Assembly (NCBI GenBank): GCA_050043265.1
Contig: JBHJIR010000044.1
Location: forward strand, 1-15,212
Length of the DNA: 15,212 bases
Direction: 5' to 3'
Source: Pelagibius sp050043265
GTDB taxonomy: Bacteria > Pseudomonadota > Alphaproteobacteria > Kiloniellales > Kiloniellaceae
The position numbers were made by a program, and so were the translations under genes. Under the pieces are notes generated by a model. It searched no databases. It was not told the origin of the DNA and saw only the letters and a list, made by a program, of their open reading frames with translations. Shown one piece after another: positions 1 to 5,962 of the stretch; the stretch's first letter is position 1; each line of letters begins with the position of its first letter.

Positions 1-857
1 TGGTTGTGTTGTGGGTGGTGGGCGAGGCCGGCTGAGCCGGCGCAGTCTTCGTGCAGCAGGCGCTTGACGATGTAGTCGCCGGATTTCTCGTCGTGGGCGA
101 GTTCCAGCAGCTTGCGGTCCTCGGCCTCTTCCAGCAGCTGGCCGAAGCTGCGGAAACCGTGATAGCTCTCGTTGAAGCCCGGCTTGCGGCGCTTCAGCGT
201 CTGCTTGACCATCGATCCCCAGACCTTGTCCTGCTCGCCGCGTTCCTTGAACAGGTCGTCGATGACCTCGATTACCAGATCGAAACCTTCCTGTTTCAGG
301 ACTTCCTGGCTGGTGGGCTTCGCCTTGGCGGTCTTCTTGGCGGCGCTGCGCTGGCGCTGGGCCTTCTTCTGCGTATCCGATTCGCGGATCAGGTCGTCGT
401 AATAGATGAACTCGTGGCAGTTCGCCGTGAGCAGATCGGAGGTCGAGTTCTTCACGCCGACGCCGATCACCGTCTTGTTGTTCTCGCGCAGCTTGCTGAC
501 CAGCGGCGAGAAGTCGGAGTCGCCGCTGATGATGACGAAGCCGTCGATGTGCGGCTTGGTGTAGCAGAGGTCGAGAGCGTCGACGACCAGACGGATATCG
601 GCGGAGTTCTTGCCGGACTGGCGCAGGTGCGGGATCTCGATCAGCTCGAAGGCCGCTTCGTGCATCGGCGCCTTGAATTCCTTGTAGCGCGCCCAGTCGC
701 AGTAGGCCTTCTTGACGACGATGTCGCCTTTCAGGAGCAGCCGCTCCAGCACCCGGCCGATGTCGAAGGCGGCGTACTTGGCATCCTTGACGCCCAGCGC
801 CACGTTCTCGAAATCGCAGAAGATCGCCATGTTCTGCGTATTGTCGCCTTCGCTCAT
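1..857 (-). CDS. NYN-domain nuclease with C-terminal LOTUS (OST-HTH) domain, 3' end outside window
   Basis: The frame opens at ATG 855-857 (MSEGDNTQNMAIFCDFENVA) and runs off the left edge after 285 codons, so the C-terminus is missing. Residues about 10-145 form a NYN/PIN-like (LabA/DUF88-type) fold. Its acidic residues are in place: D15 in FCDFEN, D87 in NSADIR, and D113 and D115 in ISGDSDFSP. A basic linker rich in K and A (about 163-185) follows. Residues about 192-270 look like an OST-HTH/LOTUS domain (VWGSMVKQTLKRRKPGFNE, then YHGFRSFGQLLEEAEDRKLL). NYN proteins are metal-dependent RNases and LOTUS domains bind RNA or G-rich nucleic acid, so RNA processing or decay is the likely role; the substrate is unknown. 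A modest SD (AAGGTAAGG, about 870-878) precedes the start. The gene lies 63 bp downstream of the TAXI gene on the same strand. Family assignment is firm, function is inferred. Confidence 0.88.
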   Translation of the reverse strand, partial: MSEGDNTQNMAIFCDFENVALGVKDAKYAAFDIGRVLERLLLKGDIVVKKAYCDWARYKEFKAPMHEAAFELIEIPHLRQSGKNSADIRLVVDALDLCYTKPHIDGFVIISGDSDFSPLVSKLRENNKTVIGVGVKNSTSDLLTANCHEFIYYDDLIRESDTQKKAQRQRSAAKKTAKAKPTSQEVLKQEGFDLVIEVIDDLFKERGEQDKVWGSMVKQTLKRRKPGFNESYHGFRSFGQLLEEAEDRKLLELAHDEKSGDYIVKRLLHEDCAGSAGLAHHPQHN

Positions 858-920
858 ATCCGCACCCGCCTTACCTTGAATGACTCGTTAGCTGGGCGGG
901 ATCATAAGGCCGCGGGGCGT

Positions 921-1907
921 CTACAGCCAGCCCCGTTCCTTGTAGTAGCGGACGGCCCCGTCGTGCAGCGGCGCGGTCAGGCCGTCGCTGATCATGTGCT
1001 TGGGCCGCAGGCGGCGGAAGGCCGGGTGGGCCTGGCGCAGGGTCTCGATGTTCTCGAAGACCGCTTTGGTGATGCGGTAGACGGTATCGGCGTCCAGCGT
1101 GGCCGAGGTCACCACCGTGGCGGTGACGCCGAAGGTCGAGACATCGCGCGGGTTGGCGGCGTAGACCCCGCCGGGAATGATCATCGCCGCATAGAAGGGA
1201 TACTTGGCGATCAGGACGTCGATCGGCCGGCCGGAAACCTCGACGATGGTGGCGTCGCACAGCCGGACGGCCTGGGCGACCGAATCGTTGGGAAAGCCGA
1301 CGACGTAGACCATCGCCTGCACCCGGTCGTGGCACAGCGCCATCGACTGCTGGCCGGCGGGCAGTTCCTCGGCCAGGGGGAAGCTGTTCCGCTCCCAGCC
1401 CATGGCGCGCATGACGATCTCCATGGTGCCGCGCTGGCCGGAGCCCGGGTTGCCGATATTCACGCGCTTGCCGGCCAGGTCCCGCAGGTGCGCGATCCCG
1501 GCATCGCGCCGGGCGATCAGCGTGAAGGCCTCGCCGTGCAGCGAAAATAGGGCGCGCAGGTCCGTATCCGGCTTGTCTTCGGCGAAACGGTCGCTGCCGT
1601 TGACGGCATGATACTGCCAGTCGGACTGGGCGATGGAAATCTGCAGTTTGCCGGCGCGCAGGCCGCGCAGGTTGGCGATGGACCCGGCGGTGGCGGGCGC
1701 CCGGCAGGGCAGGCCGCCGGCCCTCTCGATCAGCTGGCAGAGCACGCGGCCGGCCTGGAAGTACACCCCGGCGCGGCTGCCGGTGCCGATGGGCAGCGCC
1801 GAATCCGTGGCGGATTCGGTCGCGGAAGCCGCCTGAGCCGTGGCGGAGGCCGCACCGGTGAGGGCGAGGGCAAGGATCAGGGGGCGGAATACAACGCCGG
1901 GCCGCAT
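921..1907 (-). CDS. TAXI-family TRAP transporter solute-binding protein
   Basis: The product is a 328-aa periplasmic binding protein. ATG 1905-1907 is chosen because AGGAGAG lies about 8 nt upstream and the protein then begins with a signal peptide (MRPGVVFRPLILALALTGAA, likely cut after ATAQA near residue 26). An upstream in-frame start would add 11 residues and put the signal peptide out of place. Family signatures are IGTGSRAGVYF (40-50), the region ending IAQSDWQYHAVNG (92-104), VNIGNPGSGQRGT (149-161) and the C-terminal block with FENIETLRQAHPAFRRL. TAXI proteins deliver substrates, often glutamate or other carboxylates, to a fused TRAP membrane protein. No TRAP permease gene is next to it, so it is either an orphan or works with a permease elsewhere. 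The ligand cannot be read from the sequence. An exact TTGACA lies at 1970-1975 on this strand, but no good -10 follows it. Confidence 0.9.
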   Translation of the reverse strand: MRPGVVFRPLILALALTGAASATAQAASATESATDSALPIGTGSRAGVYFQAGRVLCQLIERAGGLPCRAPATAGSIANLRGLRAGKLQISIAQSDWQYHAVNGSDRFAEDKPDTDLRALFSLHGEAFTLIARRDAGIAHLRDLAGKRVNIGNPGSGQRGTMEIVMRAMGWERNSFPLAEELPAGQQSMALCHDRVQAMVYVVGFPNDSVAQAVRLCDATIVEVSGRPIDVLIAKYPFYAAMIIPGGVYAANPRDVSTFGVTATVVTSATLDADTVYRITKAVFENIETLRQAHPAFRRLRPKHMISDGLTAPLHDGAVRYYKERGWL

Positions 1908-2025
1908 GCAGGTCTCTCCTGGAGTCTCGGCCCTGGGCAAATCGCCCGTCAGGCCATGCCGGGGCAGCCTGTCAACGACAGCCTAACAAAGCGTGAAGGC
2001 GAAGCGGAAGGCCGGCCTGTTCAAC

Positions 2026-2592
2026 TCAGGCGCCGGCAGGCAGGTGCTTGTCCCAGTCGACGATGTCCTCGAAAAGAGCGGCAAAGCGTTCGTCCTTGTG
2101 GACGTCGAACAGCGGGTCGCTGACGGGCTTCAGTTGCGCGTTGATCGTTCGCCAGTCTTCCGGCGTCAGGCTGCGTTCGGCGGCCGGGAAGAAGTGTTTC
2201 TCTTCCATCATGATGTGCTGGCGGTAGCCCTTGAGAAAGGCGCGCGCCGGATCGAGGAACGCGTCGCGCGGCATCGCGATGTCCTGCTCGACGGCGGCAA
2301 GGCTGTCGCCGAACTGTGCCGTCAGGCCGGCGAGCTTCTCGTGCTCGTGACGCAGGTCCCCCAGTTCCGCAGCCGCCTGCCGGTCGCGCTGCTTCAGGCG
2401 GTCGAAAACCAGGTCTTCGCGGGGATGGTGGTGCATGTCCGGATAGCTGCGGCAGTAGTGAAGAATGCCGTCGACGATCTCGAAATCGAGCGTGCCGCCT
2501 TCCTCGAAGGCGCCGATCTGGCGTTCCAGGGCGTCCAGCAGCTTGGTCATGCGGGAATGGTCGCTGCGCAGGGAATCGATGATGCTGGCCAT
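2026..2592 (-). CDS. hemerythrin-like (HHE) domain protein
   Basis: This 188-aa protein has a hemerythrin four-helix fold that binds a di-iron centre. Candidate ligands are H12 (RSDHSRM), H54-H56 with E59 in the HHHPRED motif, H/E residues of LRHEHEKL, and HIMMEEKHFFP. Start choice: AGAGGGA ends 9 nt before ATG 2590-2592 (MASIIDSLRSDHSRM), whereas it is almost in contact with the ATG at 2599-2601, so the shorter form is preferred. Proteins of this group in proteobacteria are linked to oxygen or nitric oxide sensing, iron handling or protection of Fe-S enzymes. The C-terminus (about residues 120-188) continues as helix with no second known domain. The upstream region holds a perfect FNR/FixK-type palindrome (2725-2738), which fits expression under low oxygen. 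Which ligand (O2, NO) it handles is not visible. Confidence 0.9.
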   Translation of the reverse strand: MASIIDSLRSDHSRMTKLLDALERQIGAFEEGGTLDFEIVDGILHYCRSYPDMHHHPREDLVFDRLKQRDRQAAAELGDLRHEHEKLAGLTAQFGDSLAAVEQDIAMPRDAFLDPARAFLKGYRQHIMMEEKHFFPAAERSLTPEDWRTINAQLKPVSDPLFDVHKDERFAALFEDIVDWDKHLPAGA

Positions 2593-2724
2593 GTCTTTCA
2601 TTCCCTCTACAGGTTTCGGCTGGCGGTCCCGGACGTTGACGGATAACCGGGGCGTGCGCCTGCCCGTCAAAAGGCTGTCGGCCGACCGTGATCAAGACGG
2701 TATTTTCCCTGTTTCCCGAGGGCA

Positions 2725-2738
2725 TTGACCTGGGTCAA
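2725..2738. promoter_or_regulatory. FNR/FixK-type box TTGAC-CTGG-GTCAA
   Basis: A perfect 5+4+5 palindrome, TTGACCTGGGTCAA. The FNR/FixK consensus is TTGAT-N4-ATCAA, and TTGAC-N4-GTCAA is an accepted symmetric variant. It lies 133 bp upstream of the hemerythrin start on the minus strand and about 290 bp upstream of phaZ on the plus strand. A class II site (centre at -41.5) would place the hemerythrin transcript start near 2690, and an AATACC -10-like hexamer is present near 2698-2703. Assignment to the hemerythrin gene is inference from distance. Confidence 0.6.
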
Positions 2739-2898
2739 AGGGCCGGGCCCCAGGTGCGGGGCCAACAGGAGGCAAAGCGAGGTGCCAGGGCGGTAAGGCA
2801 GCGTTCCGGACCCGGCAAAGCCATGTGTCCGGGGTTCGGTGGTACCTTTTCCGGCGACTTTTTCGCTTCGCGACCGGGGTTCCCGATGTTAAGGTTTT

Positions 2899-2913
2899 TG
2901 TTGCGTCGCAGCA
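2899..2913. promoter_or_regulatory. 15-bp near-perfect inverted repeat upstream of phaZ, PhaR-like
   Basis: TGTTGCGTCGCAGCA is symmetric around its central T apart from one pair. It contains TTGC-GTC-GCAG, one base away from the CTGC-N3-GCAG motif described for the PHA regulator PhaR in Rhodobacter. It lies about 115 bp upstream of the phaZ start. A PhaR operator in front of a PHA depolymerase would be sensible, but GC-rich DNA yields such motifs easily and no promoter with a good -35/-10 pair is visible beside it. Confidence 0.3.
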
Positions 2914-3025
2914 TCGGCTGCCAGGACGGCGCGGCGGCAGGGCCCCAAATTCCTTTGCCGTATAAAATCAAGGCAGCACAAGGGAGTGCCCTACAGGGTG
3001 CACCAACTCTGGGGACCGTACCGCT

Positions 3026-4315
3026 TTGCTTTATCATGCTTACGAGATGACCCATGCTGCGGTGCAGCCGCTGCGTATGCAGAACGATGCCCTGCACCGT
3101 ATGTGCCGCAGCGCGTTCAGCCCGGTGGCCTACACGCCCTTCGGCAAAGCCGTCGCGGCGGCCTGCGAAGTTTTCGAGAACGTCACCCGGCGCTACCGCA
3201 AGCCCGACTGGGGTATCGAGGAGACGAATATCTTCGGACTGCCGGTGGTGGTCGAGCCAGAGGTCGTCCATTCCAAACTGTTCTGCGACCTGCTGCACTT
3301 CAAGCGCGACGAGAGCATCGCCGGCAAGCGCTACGATCCCAAGGTGCTGATCGTCGCACCGCTGTCCGGGCACTACGCGACGCTGCTGCGCGGCACCGTG
3401 AAGGCGATGATTCCCGAGCACGACGTCTACGTGACCGACTGGCGCGACGCGCGGGTCGTGCCGATGATGTACGGGGATTTCGACCTCGACGATTTCATCG
3501 ACTACGTGGCGGACTTCATCCGTTTCATCGGCCCGAACACCCACGTGATCGCGGTGTGCCAGCCTTCGGTGCCGGTGCTGGCCGCGGTGGCGGCGATGGC
3601 GGCGGAGGACGATCCCCTGCAGCCGGCCTCGATGACCCTGATGGGCGGGCCGATCGATACCCGGCGCAATCCGACCATGGTGAACGAACTGGCCGCCTCG
3701 CGCCCGCTGTCGTGGTTCGAACAGAACGTCATCCATACCGTGCCGCTGCCGAACCCCGGCGCCATGCGGCGGGTCTATCCCGGTTTTGTCCAGCTCTCCG
3801 GTTTCATGACCATGAACCTGGAGCGCCACATGGAGGCCCATGCCGGCCTGTTCCGTCACCTGATCGAGGGCGACTGCGATTCCGTCGATCAGCACCAGAC
3901 CTTCTACGACGAATACCTGTCGGTGATGGACCTGACCGCCGAGTTCTACCTGCAGACCGTGAAGACCGTGTTCCAGGACCACGCCCTGCCAGACGGCCAC
4001 ATGCTGCACCGTGGCAAGCCGGTCGATTGCCGCAAGATCCGCAAGACGGCCCTGATGACCGTCGAAGGCGAGCACGACGACATCTGCGGTCTGGGCCAGA
4101 CGGAGGCGGCGCACGATCTCTGCGTCAACATCCCGATCGACGACCACTACCACTACGTCCAGCCGGGAGTCGGCCACTACGGGGTGTTCAACGGCACGCG
4201 CTGGCGCACCGAGATCCAGCCCCGGGTGCGCGAGATGATCCGCACCACCGCCTTCAAGCGCAGCATCCAGGCCAAGCCGGCCCAAGTCATCCGCCGCGTT
4301 AGCGCGGCGGAGTAG
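3026..4315 (+). CDS. phaZ: intracellular polyhydroxyalkanoate depolymerase
   Basis: The 429-aa product cleaves stored PHB/PHA granules to hydroxyalkanoate units in the cytoplasm. The start is TTG at 3026-3028. It gives the family N-terminus MLYHAYE, and GGGGA lies 10 nt upstream, while the next candidate, ATG 3047, has no SD and would cut conserved residues. Catalytic residues by comparison with Ralstonia PhaZ1 (C183, D355, H388) are C178 in the box VCQPSVP, where Cys replaces the usual lipase Ser, D351 or D352 in VEGEHDDICG, and H384 in GVGHYGVFNG. The length fits the family (about 400-430 aa). No PHA synthase, phasin or phaR gene is in the window. The last codons (IRRVSAAE-stop) fold into a perfect hairpin that is repeated after the stop. 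Identification is strong; the TTG start is well supported but inferred. Confidence 0.93.
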   Translation: MLYHAYEMTHAAVQPLRMQNDALHRMCRSAFSPVAYTPFGKAVAAACEVFENVTRRYRKPDWGIEETNIFGLPVVVEPEVVHSKLFCDLLHFKRDESIAGKRYDPKVLIVAPLSGHYATLLRGTVKAMIPEHDVYVTDWRDARVVPMMYGDFDLDDFIDYVADFIRFIGPNTHVIAVCQPSVPVLAAVAAMAAEDDPLQPASMTLMGGPIDTRRNPTMVNELAASRPLSWFEQNVIHTVPLPNPGAMRRVYPGFVQLSGFMTMNLERHMEAHAGLFRHLIEGDCDSVDQHQTFYDEYLSVMDLTAEFYLQTVKTVFQDHALPDGHMLHRGKPVDCRKIRKTALMTVEGEHDDICGLGQTEAAHDLCVNIPIDDHYHYVQPGVGHYGVFNGTRWRTEIQPRVREMIRTTAFKRSIQAKPAQVIRRVSAAE

Positions 4316-4350
4316 AGGGCACCATCCGCCGCGTCAGGGCGGCGGAATAG
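4288..4350 (+). terminator. duplicated 28-bp hairpin spanning the phaZ stop codon
   Basis: Two copies of a 28-bp unit (4288-4315 and 4323-4350) match at 25 of 28 positions and are separated by 7 bp. Each folds. Copy 1 has a perfect 9-bp stem (TCCGCCGCG, loop TTAG, CGCGGCGGA, 4290-4311) and ends with the TAG stop. Copy 2 has an 8-bp stem (4325-4332 with 4339-4346) followed by ATAGTTT. The second is probably the phaZ terminator, although the T-run is short. Confidence 0.5.
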
Positions 4351-4368
4351 TTTCCAATGGTTTCCGAT

Positions 4369-4393
4369 AAAAAGAGGCGGGCGTCAGGCCTGC
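4369..4393 (-). terminator. candidate terminator for the methyltransferase gene
   Basis: On the minus strand, GCAGGC-CTGAC-GCCCGC (4377-4393) forms a 6-bp stem with one A.C mismatch, followed by CTCTTTTT (A-run on the plus strand at 4369-4373). It lies about 20 bp past the stop of the methyltransferase and converges with the phaZ hairpins. Confidence 0.45.
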
Positions 4394-4412
4394 GCTGCTG
4401 TCTGAGCGGCGC

Positions 4413-5039
4413 TTAGGCGCTGCGCTGGGCCGCCATTTTGGCGGCGATGGGGCGATAACGCCACACGCTGGCCGGAGGGATGTTGTCGACGACCCAGGAG
4501 GTGCGCTGTGCCTCCAGGCCCAGGCGGGTGAGGATGCGCCGGGAGACCGGCGACGACGGGCCGTAGGTGAACTGCACCAGGACGCCGTCCTCGGTCAGCG
4601 ACTCGATGGCCTCCGAGATGATCCTGAGGCAGACCCGGTCGGGCATCGACAGCAGAGGCAGGCCGGAGATCACCGCCTTCACCGGGCCGATGCCGGCCTC
4701 GCGCAGCAGGCGGCGCAGCTCGGCGGCATCGCCCTGCAACAGCCGAACCTCGGGAAAGCGGGCGGAGATCACCCGGGCGAAGGAGGGGTCGCGCTCGACG
4801 ACGGCGATGTCCTGGGGGGCGATACCGGTTTCCAGCAGCGCGGCGGTTACGTTGCCGGTGCCGCCGCCCAACTCGACCACGGCGCCGGGCGCTGCAAGGT
4901 CGACCTCCGCCGCCATGGCACTGGCCAGGCGGCGGCCGCTGGGGACCACCGCGCCGACGGCCTTGGGATTCTGCAGCCAGCGGCGCAGGAAGTTGAGGTT
5001 GCGCCGCAGCGGCGCCATGCGCCTCGGTTCGACAGACAT
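4413..5039 (-). CDS. class I SAM methyltransferase, phospholipid N-methyltransferase type
   Basis: The product is 208 aa if translation starts at ATG 5037-5039 (MSVEPRRMAPLRRNLNFLRR). Start evidence is weak: a TTG at 5075 would add 12 residues and an ATG at 5018 would remove 7. The N-terminal block FLRRWLQNPKAVGAVVPSGR (17-36) is the signature of the PmtA/COG3963 phospholipid N-methyltransferase group, and VVELGGGTGNVT (54-65) is the SAM-binding motif I. An acidic residue after the second strand (VVERDPSF) and the motif VKAVISGLPLLSMP follow. PmtA enzymes methylate phosphatidylethanolamine toward phosphatidylcholine at the inner membrane, and the basic N-terminal amphipathic stretch suits membrane binding. 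Related proteins are often annotated as rRNA adenine methyltransferase-like, so the substrate is not certain. No other lipid gene is nearby. Confidence 0.82.
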   Translation of the reverse strand: MSVEPRRMAPLRRNLNFLRRWLQNPKAVGAVVPSGRRLASAMAAEVDLAAPGAVVELGGGTGNVTAALLETGIAPQDIAVVERDPSFARVISARFPEVRLLQGDAAELRRLLREAGIGPVKAVISGLPLLSMPDRVCLRIISEAIESLTEDGVLVQFTYGPSSPVSRRILTRLGLEAQRTSWVVDNIPPASVWRYRPIAAKMAAQRSA

Positions 5040-5164
5040 CGTGGATCGCCCGTTAAAATTCGCTGGCCACCGCAAGCAGGCCGCAATCCGGCAGCTCCCG
5101 CGCGACCCGTAAGGACGCGCTACGACTCCGGAAGTTGCCGCTTAATGCGTTGTATATGGCGAGC

Positions 5165-5310
5165 TACCGTCAGTGCACAAGTGTCCTTCGTAGGCATAGT
5201 CCCCGGAAGGACCCCCGGAATGACCCCGGGGAGCCGGACAGGCGCACCTTTGGGCTGAACCAAAGGAAATGGCTCCGAAGGGGACGAAATCTCATCCCCT
5301 TCGGAGTTTT
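5165..5310 (+). ncRNA. candidate structured small RNA ending in a terminator hairpin
   Basis: Four hairpins follow each other in a stretch with no convincing ORF. They are GTCCTTC/GAAGGAC (5183-5189 with 5206-5212), CCCCGG/CCGGGG (5213-5218 with 5226-5231), CCTTTGG/CCAAAGG (5247-5253 with 5260-5266), and a perfect 12-bp terminator stem (5273-5306) with TTTT. The T-tract shows plus-strand termination, yet both flanking genes are on the minus strand, so the terminator needs its own plus transcript. A TATATG at 5153-5158 could be a -10 with no good -35. The 5' end is a guess. I do not recognise it as 6S, SRP, tmRNA or RNase P RNA. Confidence 0.33.
5273..5310 (+). terminator. rho-independent terminator, 12-bp perfect stem
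   Basis: CTCCGAAGGGGA (5273-5284) pairs perfectly with TCCCCTTCGGAG (5295-5306) around a 10-nt loop and is followed by TTTT (5307-5310). The stem could also act on the minus strand to end the 62-aa ORF transcript, but there it is followed by CCATTTCC, not a T-run. Confidence 0.75.
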
Positions 5311-5361
5311 GGGAGCATCTGCATGTTATCCCCCGAGCGCTAACGGCACGAAGGGTGGGGA

Positions 5362-5550
5362 TCAGGCCTCGATATCGACGGTCTGTCCCCGGTTCTGCTC
5401 CGGATAGGGGAACCGCGGGGGCGGATCCTTCGGCGCAGCGTCCACCGGCCGTGGCGTTTCCGCCTTGGCAGGGGCGGAGACATCAGAGGCCTTCGCCGCA
5501 GACTCCGCGCCCGTATTGGCCAGAGGCACCGGGGTTGGTTGGATCTGCAT
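5362..5550 (-). CDS. small Pro/Ala-rich protein of unknown function
   Basis: A 62-aa ORF starts at ATG 5548-5550 with an excellent Shine-Dalgarno, GGAGGA, ending about 4 nt before it. The protein (MQIQPTPVPLANTGAESAAK onward) has no membrane helix or Cys and is rich in A, P, E and K. It looks disordered except for a short end, NRGQTVDIEA, which resembles the C-termini (RGxxVDI) of other small alphaproteobacterial proteins as I recall them. In-frame codons further upstream lie in the AT-rich island and would give an unrelated hydrophobic stretch (FYLKLYLILSAYYF), which I take as non-coding. The clear SD and the GC-rich coding part within otherwise odd surroundings support a real gene. No function can be assigned. 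Its upstream region contains a perfect 17-bp inverted repeat (5659-5675). Confidence 0.6.
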   Translation of the reverse strand: MQIQPTPVPLANTGAESAAKASDVSAPAKAETPRPVDAAPKDPPPRFPYPEQNRGQTVDIEA

Positions 5551-5564
5551 TTTGTCCTCCATAC

Positions 5565-5745
5565 AATTCAGGCTTCTAATCAGCCTGATAAAATAATAGG
5601 CCGAGAGAATTAAGTAAAGCTTTAAATAAAAAGCAGTTTTATTTAGATTTATACTAAAATTCAATAAAATTGAATCGATTTGTTGTTGAAGTATCTCGCT
5701 ATGTGCTTCAACTTGCAGTTAAATTCGGCAGAAATTCATGACCTT
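5565..5745. other. AT-rich island in a GC-rich genome
   Basis: This stretch of about 180 bp is strikingly A/T-rich compared with its GC-rich surroundings, with runs such as TAAAGCTTTAAATAAA. It holds two inverted repeats: ATTCAAT-AAA-ATTGAAT (5659-5675) and GTTGAAG...CTTCAAC (5685-5691 with 5706-5712). One GAATC (GANTC) site lies at 5672-5676. Low melting stability suggests a promoter or a nucleoid-protein site. I see no gene in 5551-5962. Confidence 0.6.
5659..5675. promoter_or_regulatory. perfect 7-3-7 inverted repeat, possible operator
   Basis: ATTCAAT-AAA-ATTGAAT is perfect in both arms. It lies 109 bp upstream of the start of the 62-aa ORF and inside the AT-rich island. Its size fits a dimeric repressor site or an FNR-superfamily-like dimer, but I do not recognise the motif. 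Confidence 0.4.
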
Positions 5746-5917
5746 GAGCCCCGAGAAGGACGCCGGAAATCGCTTTTTGCTTCAGCAGAGGGTTGACTGT
5801 TTGCCTACAGGTTGTGGTGGCGGACCCAAAGGGGGGCTCCTCCGGCCGCCGGTTTCGCGGATTTTCACTCAACACCTGCAGCTTCGCCTTCCATTGAGCC
5901 CCTACATATAGTAGAGA

Positions 5918-5933
5918 TTAACTAAATATTAAC
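5918..5933 (+). promoter_or_regulatory. CtrA-type box TTAA-N7-TTAAC upstream of the ParA/SPOR operon
   Basis: TTAACTAAATATTAAC matches the bipartite CtrA consensus TTAA-N7-TTAA exactly, with the extra C after each TTAA. It lies 30 bp upstream of the longest reading frame of the ParA-like gene and about 123 bp upstream of the alternative TTG start at 6056. If it overlaps the -35 region, transcription would begin near 5955-5960. Confidence 0.65.
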
Positions 5934-5962
5934 TTCCGCTGCTAGGCATCAGGGCTTAGTCT

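Noticed and set aside
51..1550. A 499-codon open frame on the plus strand
   Set aside because: It lies opposite the NYN gene and most of the TAXI gene, both of which show clear motifs; a GC-rich antisense shadow.
2677..2686. Palindrome GTCGGCCGAC upstream of the hemerythrin gene
   Set aside because: Only 10 bp and GC-rich, expected often by chance in this genome.
2735..4285. A 516-codon minus-strand frame opposite phaZ
   Set aside because: His/Val/Asp-rich shadow with no motif; phaZ on the other strand has a full catalytic triad.
5201..5215. CCGGAAGGA as a possible SRP RNA core
   Set aside because: The surrounding conserved SRP domain IV bases are absent and the pairing does not fit.
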